NCBI GenBank assembly: GCA_050733695.1
Contig: JBOHTO010000140.1
Location: 1 to 20,137, forward strand
Length of the DNA stretch: 20,137 nucleotides
Source of the DNA: JBOHTO01 sp050733695
GTDB lineage: Bacteria > Gemmatimonadota > Gemmatimonadetes > Gemmatimonadales > Gemmatimonadaceae
Reading direction: 5' to 3'
The notes under the pieces are model-generated. The model did not search any database, was not told where the DNA came from, and saw nothing but the letters and a program-made list of their open reading frames with translations. The translations under genes and the position numbers were made by a program. Within the stretch, counting starts at the first letter, position 1, and each line of letters starts with the position of its first letter. This document shows positions 15,079 to 20,137 of the stretch, in pieces.

Positions 15079-17019
15079 CTAGCCCGCAGTGCGGGCCAGT
15101 TCGCGCTTGTCGCTCTCCGCGCCACGATCCCGGACGCTCCCCAGGAGCGACGTCTGCGGCGAGTACTCGGGTACGAGCTCCTGCAGACGACGGAGGATGG
15201 CGCGGTCATCGCGCCCCTCGACCGCGCGCTGCAGTACTTCAAGGTCACGCGCGGACACCGACGGGCGTTCGGTGCGGACGAGCCGGATCTTCTCGGAACG
15301 AGTGGGCAGCGTCTCCTCGGTATCCGACGTGAGCTGCTCGTGCAGCTTCTCCCCCGATCGCAACCCGGTGTAGACGATCGATATCTCGACATCCGGCTCC
15401 ATCCCCGAGAGCCGGATCAGATTGCGAGCGAGGTCCACGATCTTCACCGGCTGGCCCATCTCGAGCATCGCGATGCGATTCCGCGCCTCCTGCAACGTGG
15501 CTGCCTGCAGCACGAGCTGCACCGCCTCCGGGATCGTCATGAAGTAGCGTGTGGCATCGGGGTGCGTGACGGTGACGGGCCCGCCGTCGGCGATCTGTTC
15601 CTTGAACAGCGGAACGACCGAGCCGTTGCTCCCCAGCACGTTGCCGAAGCGCACGATGACGAAATGGTTGTCACCGTTCGTGTTCAGGGAAAGCACCAGC
15701 CGCTCGGCCAGCCGCTTGGTGGCGCCCATCACGTTGCACGGTGCCACGGCCTTGTCCGTGGAGATCAGGACGAGCTTCGCGCCATGACCCTGCGCCGCGC
15801 GCGCGACGTGAAGCGTCCCGAAGACGTTGTTGAAGACGGCGTGCCGGATATGGTTCTCCATCATCGGTACGTGCTTGAAGGCAGCCGCGTGGTACACGAG
15901 CTGGGGACGCGCGTCGCGGAACGCACCATCGAGATCCGCGCTGTCGCTCACATCGCAGATGCGCGCGCGCACGTCGAGCTCGGGGTGTCTGCGCCTGAGC
16001 TCCTGCTCCACGAGATAGAGCGCGTTCTCGGAACGCTCCACGAGAGTGATGCAGGCGGGAGAGAAGCCGGCGATCTGGCGCGCCAGCTCCGACCCGATCG
16101 ATCCCCCGGCACCGGTGATCAGCACCCTCCGTCCGGCGATATCGGCCCTGATAAGGTCGGCGTCGAGCGTCACGGGCTCGCGTCCCAAGAGGTCCTCGAC
16201 ACGAACGGGACGAAGCTGGCTGACCTGAACACGACCGTCCGAGAGCGCCGCGATCGCCGGTACGATCTTGAAGGGCAGTTCCGTCTCGATGCAGCGATTC
16301 ACGAGCTGCTGCATCTCGTCGCGCGAGGCGGAAGGTATGGCGATGATGATCTCATCGGCCGGCGTCGTCGTGAGCACATCGGAGAGACGCCTCGTATTGC
16401 CGAGCACATCCACTCCGTGGATCTGGAAACCTTCCTTCCGCTTGTCGTCGTCCAGAAAACCGACCGGCACGTAGCCGAGCCGCGGGTTGTTGTGCATCTC
16501 GCGGAGCAGCAACTCGCCAGCGTCGCCGGCGCCGATGATGAGAGCGCGCCGAGTGCGCTTCGGCCGACCCGGACGCCGGCTTTCGCGCGCCGCGCGCAGG
16601 GCAAAACGCACGCCTCCGACCAGGCCGACCGTGAGCATCGCGTCTATGATCACGAGCGAGCGCGGGAAGCCATCGCCATAATGTCCCAGGAACACCAGCG
16701 CCGCGGTGAACATGAGCGAACTCACCGTCACCGCCTTGACGAGTGCGACGAGATCGCGCATGCCCACGTAGCGCCACCACCCGCGATGCAGGCGGAAGTA
16801 GGCGAACGCCAGCAGCCGGAAAAGGATCAGCCACGGCAGCGTGGCGAGGAACATCCCGATGTAACCTTCGGGAAAGTTCCATTCGAACCGCAGCAGGAAG
16901 GCGAGCGCGTAGCTGACGCAGACCAGCAGGATCTGGAGCGCGGCGAGCGCGACTTTGCGATAGCGGAAGAGCACCGCCATCGTCGGGGACAGGGTCCGTT
17001 CAACTTGTCGTCGTTTCAT
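15079..17019 (-). CDS. Membrane-bound nucleotide-sugar 4,6-dehydratase (FlaA1/CapD/WbpM type)
   Basis: A predicted 646-residue enzyme with an N-terminal membrane region (four hydrophobic helices in residues about 20-145) and two Rossmann domains. The CoA-binding-like domain has GAGDAG at 163-168. The catalytic SDR domain has GAGGSIG at 303-309. The active-site motif STDKAV...NVMGATKR (420-436) has Met431 in place of the usual SDR Tyr, as in WbpM/PglF. These enzymes convert UDP-GlcNAc or a related UDP sugar to a 4-keto-6-deoxy intermediate. The gene follows the DegT aminotransferase, which fits amino-sugar synthesis. Two starts are possible: GTG at 17070, overlapping the previous stop as GTGA, or the ATG at 17019 used here because the extra 17 residues are Pro/Arg-rich and not family-like. 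Neither has a strong ribosome binding site. Confidence 0.88.
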   Translation of the reverse strand: MKRRQVERTLSPTMAVLFRYRKVALAALQILLVCVSYALAFLLRFEWNFPEGYIGMFLATLPWLILFRLLAFAYFRLHRGWWRYVGMRDLVALVKAVTVSSLMFTAALVFLGHYGDGFPRSLVIIDAMLTVGLVGGVRFALRAARESRRPGRPKRTRRALIIGAGDAGELLLREMHNNPRLGYVPVGFLDDDKRKEGFQIHGVDVLGNTRRLSDVLTTTPADEIIIAIPSASRDEMQQLVNRCIETELPFKIVPAIAALSDGRVQVSQLRPVRVEDLLGREPVTLDADLIRADIAGRRVLITGAGGSIGSELARQIAGFSPACITLVERSENALYLVEQELRRRHPELDVRARICDVSDSADLDGAFRDARPQLVYHAAAFKHVPMMENHIRHAVFNNVFGTLHVARAAQGHGAKLVLISTDKAVAPCNVMGATKRLAERLVLSLNTNGDNHFVIVRFGNVLGSNGSVVPLFKEQIADGGPVTVTHPDATRYFMTIPEAVQLVLQAATLQEARNRIAMLEMGQPVKIVDLARNLIRLSGMEPDVEISIVYTGLRSGEKLHEQLTSDTEETLPTRSEKIRLVRTERPSVSARDLEVLQRAVEGRDDRAILRRLQELVPEYSPQTSLLGSVRDRGAESDKRELARTAG

Positions 17020-17066
17020 GGCAGGCGGGCGGGTTGGAGGGCAAGAAGCAGGCCGAGCGTGGGCCC

Positions 17067-18194
17067 TCACCCTGGCCGCGCCCCGTAAAACTCGCGTATC
17101 GAATCGGTCACCTCGTCCTGCGCTGATCGGTCGAGTTCGGGGTACACGGGGAGCGAGATTACCTCCCGCGCAGCGCGTTCAGCCTCCGGACAGCGTCCTT
17201 CCTCGTAGCCGAGATAGGCAAAGCAGGGCTGCCGGTGCAGGGGCAGCGGATAGTAGACCGCGCACCCGATCCCGCGCGCGGCGAGGTGAGCCTGCAAGGC
17301 ATCACGACGGTCGGCGCGGAGCGTGTACTGGTTGTAGATGCACTCGTTGGACGGGTCCACGAACGGGGTGACCACGCCGGCGATGCCAGCGAGCGCTTGG
17401 TCGTAGTAGCGCGCGTGCGCCCGCCTCGCCTCGCTCCAGGTCGCGAGGTGCGGCAGCTTGGCATTGAGGACGGCCGCCTGAAGAGCATCGAGCCGGCTGT
17501 TGTAACCAACCTCATCGTGGATGTACTGCCGGGTGCCTCCGTGTACGCGCAGCCTTCGCAGGCGCGCTGCGATGTCGTCGCGCTGCGTGACCATCATCCC
17601 GCCGTCGCCGTAGCCACCGAGGTTCTTGGAAGGAAAGAAGCTGAAGGCGCCGACTGTAGCTCTCTCACCGGCCATCACCCACTCGCCACCGATGCGCCGG
17701 CGCGCGCCGATCGCCTGCGCCGCGTCCTCGATTATCGGCACGTCACGCGCTCCCGCCAGGACCTCCTCGATCGCCGCCATCTGTCCGAACAGGTCGACCG
17801 TCACAACGGCGCGCGTCGAGCGCGTCACGGCCGCCGCCACGGCTGCTGGCGAGATGTTGAACGTGCGCGGTTCGATGTCCACGAACACGGGCGTCGCACC
17901 GACATTGTGGATCGTTCCCGCCGTCGCGAAGAACGTGAACGGCGTGGTGATCACTTCATCGCCTCGCCCGATGTCGAGCGCGCGAAGCGCCAGAAGCAGG
18001 GCATCGGTTCCGCTCGCGCATCCGACGGCATGCGCCGTTCCCGAGAGTCGGGCGATCTCCCGCTCCAGACGCTCGACCGGTTCGCCGAGTATGAACTGCT
18101 GGCTGTCGGTCAGTCGGACGATCTCGCCGAGTACGTCTTCGCGGATTGCAGCGTGCTGGGCACGCAGGTCGAGCAGAGGAACGGCCATGTCCAT
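17067..18194 (-). CDS. wbpE: DegT/WbpE-type PLP-dependent sugar aminotransferase
   Basis: A 375-residue member of the DegT/DnrJ/EryC1 family. It has the typical N-terminus PLLDLRAQ, a cofactor-binding SGTDALLLAL (61-70), Asp157 in IIEDAAQ that contacts the PLP ring, and the Schiff-base Lys190 in FSFFPSKNLGGYGDGG. The late motif YYPLPLHRQPCF is also typical. It probably transfers an amino group from glutamate to a 3-keto UDP-sugar, which matches the wbpB- and wbpD-like genes upstream. The ATG at 18194 was chosen from homology; the in-frame region before it (up to 18542) overlaps the upstream gene and is not protein-like. The symbol is a best guess from context, because this family has many substrates. 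Confidence 0.87.
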   Translation of the reverse strand: MDMAVPLLDLRAQHAAIREDVLGEIVRLTDSQQFILGEPVERLEREIARLSGTAHAVGCASGTDALLLALRALDIGRGDEVITTPFTFFATAGTIHNVGATPVFVDIEPRTFNISPAAVAAAVTRSTRAVVTVDLFGQMAAIEEVLAGARDVPIIEDAAQAIGARRRIGGEWVMAGERATVGAFSFFPSKNLGGYGDGGMMVTQRDDIAARLRRLRVHGGTRQYIHDEVGYNSRLDALQAAVLNAKLPHLATWSEARRAHARYYDQALAGIAGVVTPFVDPSNECIYNQYTLRADRRDALQAHLAARGIGCAVYYPLPLHRQPCFAYLGYEEGRCPEAERAAREVISLPVYPELDRSAQDEVTDSIREFYGARPG

Positions 18195-18267
18195 TGCGTT
18201 GGAGTGAAGGAGCGCGCTGTCTCCTGGCCAGCGTGGCGCCTGCGACGGAGAGATCGCGCAGATGCGG

Positions 18268-19401
18268 CTACTTCCCCGCCCTGAGAGGGATCGCAACTTC
18301 GCACCCGGTGCGCGCCGACTCGTAGATCCCGAGTACGAGCTCCAGCGACTTCCGGCCGCCACGGCCGTCGGTGTCGGCGCTGGCTTCGCCGCGCAGTACC
18401 GCCAGCACGTTGCGATAGTACCCTTCATGTCCGAAGCCGTACACGCTCGGCGGCGCGGTCGCGGCCAGATCGACCAGCTTGTCGTCGTCGTCGTACTCCG
18501 CAAAGCGCCAGTGCTCGATGCGATTGACCGCCGTCCCACCAACCTTCACGGCACCCCTCTCGCCGAGAACGGTGATCGAACCCTCGATGTTCCGTGGGTA
18601 CGCGAGCATCGTCACCTCGATGACGCCGAGTGCGCCGGAGCGGAAGCGCAGTATCGCGGCGCCGGAATCCTCGGTCTCGATCCGGCGCGCGAGTGTCGCC
18701 GTCTTCGCCATCACGGTCTCCACCGGGCCCACGAGCCACTGTATCAGGTCCACGTAGTGGGACGCCTGGTTCATGAACGCGCCGCCGTCGAACTCCCATG
18801 TTCCACGCCAGGGCGCCTGCTCGTAGTACTCCTGCGGCCGCGCCCAGCGCACGGTGGCGTTCGCCATGTAGATGCGGCCGAAGCGTCCCTTGTCGATCGC
18901 ACGCCGCAGGAGCTGGATCGTCGTATTGAGACGGTTCTGCTTGACGACGAACAGGTGGACGGCGGCCTCGTCGCAGGCAGCGACGAGCTGGTCTGCCCCA
19001 TCGAGCGTGATGGCCATAGGCTTTTCGCTCACGACGTGCTTGCCGGCGCGCGCGGCCGCTATTCCGTGCGCCGGGTGCAGGCCCGAGGGTGTGCAGATGG
19101 CCACCACATCGCACTCGGCGCGCGCTAGCATGTCTTCATACGATGCGAAGGCAGGAACAGCCAGCTCGGCGCCCAGCGACTGCGCACGCTCGGGAACGAT
19201 GTCGCAGACGGCGGTGAGCGTCATCCCGTCCACGGCAGCGATCGCGCGCACATGGCTGGCGCTGATCCGGCCACAGCCCAGGAGCGCCACGCCGAAATCG
19301 CGCGCCGGAGCTCCGTTGGTCGCCGCGGAGGGGGCGGGCGCCGTTCTGCGTGTGGTCCCCGGCCTCAGCGCAGCAGGGGGCGCCACGGGCGGCGCCGTCA
19401 C
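18268..19401 (-). CDS. Gfo/Idh/MocA-family sugar oxidoreductase
   Basis: A 377-residue NAD(P)-dependent dehydrogenase. The Rossmann start VALLGCGRISASH (38-50) and the family's EKP motif (126-128, VSEKPMAI) are present, as is the later GGAFMNQASHYVDLIQWLVG pattern with its catalytic-type His. The first ~34 residues are Pro/Ala-rich and are not part of the fold. The start is well supported: GTG at 19401 overlaps the acetyltransferase stop as GTGA and has AGGAGG seven bases upstream. It is distinct from the WbpB-like protein at the window edge, so the operon has two such enzymes; this one may make a second keto sugar. The substrate cannot be told from sequence. Confidence 0.87.
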   Translation of the reverse strand: MTAPPVAPPAALRPGTTRRTAPAPSAATNGAPARDFGVALLGCGRISASHVRAIAAVDGMTLTAVCDIVPERAQSLGAELAVPAFASYEDMLARAECDVVAICTPSGLHPAHGIAAARAGKHVVSEKPMAITLDGADQLVAACDEAAVHLFVVKQNRLNTTIQLLRRAIDKGRFGRIYMANATVRWARPQEYYEQAPWRGTWEFDGGAFMNQASHYVDLIQWLVGPVETVMAKTATLARRIETEDSGAAILRFRSGALGVIEVTMLAYPRNIEGSITVLGERGAVKVGGTAVNRIEHWRFAEYDDDDKLVDLAATAPPSVYGFGHEGYYRNVLAVLRGEASADTDGRGGRKSLELVLGIYESARTGCEVAIPLRAGK

Positions 19402-19988
19402 TCCCGCTCCTCCTCGACCACTGCAATGCCGGCACCCGCGGATTCATAACGGGTGCCGCAGGCGCGACAGCGACCGGCGCCCTGGTCGCCCAGCCGCTCG
19501 CCGCAGCGACACATCCACCCGGTCCGGCGTGCGGGAACGCCCAGCACGAGCGCGAAAGGCGGGACGTCATGCGTCACCACCGCCCCCGCACCCACGAATG
19601 CGTATTCGCCCAGTGTGACGCCGCAGATGACCGTTGCGTTCGCCCCTATCGTGCACCCCCGCCTGACGAGGGTGCGCCGGTACTCGTGCCTGCGGGACAC
19701 ATGGCTGCGCGGGTTGACGACGTTGGTGAACACCATCGACGGCCCGCAGAACACGTCGTCTTCGAGGACGACGCCGGTGTACACCGACACGTTGTTCTGG
19801 ATCTTGACGTTGTCGCCGATCACGACGCCGGGCGACACGACGACGTTCTGGCCGATGTTGCAGCCACGGCCGATCCGCGTCCCGGCCATGACGTGGCTGA
19901 AATGCCAGATCTTCGTGCCATCGCCGATCTCGCTCCCTTCGTCCACGTAGGAGGATTCGTGCACGAAGTAGGCTGGCGCGCGGCTCAT
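19398..19988 (-). CDS. wbpD: UDP-3-amino sugar N-acetyltransferase (WbpD/WlbB type) with zinc-ribbon tail
   Basis: A 196-residue left-handed beta-helix acetyltransferase. Hexapeptide repeats fill residues about 8-155. The segments KIWHFSHV, NIGQNVVV, KIQNNVSVYTGV, DVFCGPSMVFTNV and NPRSHVSR match WbpD/WlbB closely, which acetylate the 3-amino group of UDP-2-acetamido-3-amino-2,3-dideoxyglucuronate using acetyl-CoA. Beyond the usual end (about 160), CRCGERL...CRACG forms a CxC...CxxC zinc-ribbon-like tail that typical WbpD lacks. The ATG overlaps the stop of the WbpB-like gene (ATGA), and the next gene starts in its own stop codon, so the three are translationally coupled. The assignment is firm for the family and probable for the reaction. 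Confidence 0.9.
   Translation of the reverse strand: MSRAPAYFVHESSYVDEGSEIGDGTKIWHFSHVMAGTRIGRGCNIGQNVVVSPGVVIGDNVKIQNNVSVYTGVVLEDDVFCGPSMVFTNVVNPRSHVSRRHEYRRTLVRRGCTIGANATVICGVTLGEYAFVGAGAVVTHDVPPFALVLGVPARRTGWMCRCGERLGDQGAGRCRACGTRYESAGAGIAVVEEERE
19409..19414 (-). promoter_or_regulatory. Consensus Shine-Dalgarno deciding the GTG start at 19401
   Basis: The minus strand reads AGGAGG seven bases before the GTG at 19401, inside the end of the acetyltransferase gene. It confirms the non-ATG start and the four-base GTGA overlap. Confidence 0.8.
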
Positions 19989-20137
19989 GAGGTCATCAGC
20001 ATCGGGTGCGCCGCCGACCCGGCGGCTGCGAGGGGCGCCGAACGGATGCGGTGCGCAAGTTCGACGGAGGGCCGCGCCTCGTCGATGCCCGCGCCGCGGC
20101 CCGCGAGCACTTCCTCGTACACGCGCGTGTGCAGGTC
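19985..20137 (-). CDS. wbpB: C-terminal end of WbpB/WlbA-type UDP-sugar dehydrogenase (partial)
   Basis: Only the last 50 codons are in the window; the 5' part is beyond the edge. The tail begins DLHTRVYEEVLAGRGAGIDE and continues ARPSVELAHRIRSAP. This matches the end of WbpB/WlbA, which oxidises UDP-N-acetylglucosaminuronate at C3 (known WbpB ends [22 protein letters not shown]). The stop TGA overlaps the ATG of the wbpD-like gene. With the acetyltransferase and aminotransferase, this gives three of the steps towards UDP-2,3-diacetamido-2,3-dideoxyglucuronate. The rest, including the Rossmann domain, cannot be examined. Confidence 0.8.
   Translation of the reverse strand, partial: DLHTRVYEEVLAGRGAGIDEARPSVELAHRIRSAPLAAAGSAAHPMLMTS

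Noticed and set aside
15066..15392. Upstream extension of the Wzi-like protein
   Set aside because: The added residues are Arg/Ser-rich and come from an out-of-frame reading of the dehydratase 3' end, with the signal peptide only starting after 15065.
14923..17088. Long plus-strand open frame (721 codons) opposite the dehydratase
   Set aside because: It is antisense to a clear dehydratase gene with conserved motifs; its sequence is rich in Arg, His and Asp as expected for a high-GC shadow frame and shows no domain.

Overview
The window looks like chromosome of a GC-rich, diderm (Gram-negative) bacterium with a capsule or exopolysaccharide. Supporting features are an OmpA peptidoglycan-binding domain, a PorV-like outer-membrane barrel, a Wzi-type outer-membrane protein, a Wza-type export protein and a Wzc-type tyrosine autokinase. 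The PorV-like barrel and FlgD/T9SS-like C-terminal Ig domain suggest Gemmatimonadota or a neighbouring phylum. That is an inference from protein style only, and no marker gene is present. Every gene I can support lies on the minus strand, so transcription runs from high to low coordinates.

Region 1 (20137 to about 12.6 kb) is a surface-polysaccharide block. It starts inside a WbpB/WlbA-type sugar dehydrogenase cut by the window edge. It continues with a WbpD-type acetyltransferase, a second Gfo/Idh/MocA oxidoreductase, a DegT/WbpE-type aminotransferase and a membrane FlaA1/CapD/WbpM-type nucleotide-sugar dehydratase. These make or modify diacetamido-type UDP sugars. Then come a Wzi-like outer-membrane protein, a short Wza-like export protein and a large Wzc-like co-polymerase/kinase. 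Glycosyltransferases, flippase and polymerase are not in the window.

Region 2 (10.2 to 4.6 kb) is the most unusual part. It follows directly, with overlapping stop and start codons, and looks like a peptide-modification (RiPP-like) module. It holds an NTP_transf_5-type nucleotidyltransferase, an unusual fusion of an acetyltransferase with an S26-type signal peptidase, an HprK-like kinase, a PqqD-like peptide-binding protein and a radical SAM/SPASM enzyme. The last gene is a 58-codon peptide with a very strong ribosome binding site, a charged leader-like half and a Gly/Cys-rich tail ending in Ser. It is the likely substrate. A 19-bp tandem duplication appears to have shortened the radical SAM protein and separated it from the peptide gene.

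Region 3 (4.5 to 0.2 kb) encodes three exported proteins in tight succession: a Big_5/BNR propeller protein, an Ig/FlgD-like protein and a PorV-like barrel fused to an OmpA domain. It ends at two hairpins, one with a 13-bp perfect stem, that fit a transcription terminator. Nothing else was found in the last 110 bases. No rRNA, tRNA, CRISPR array, insertion sequence or riboswitch was recognised, and no gene-free stretch exceeds 300 bases.
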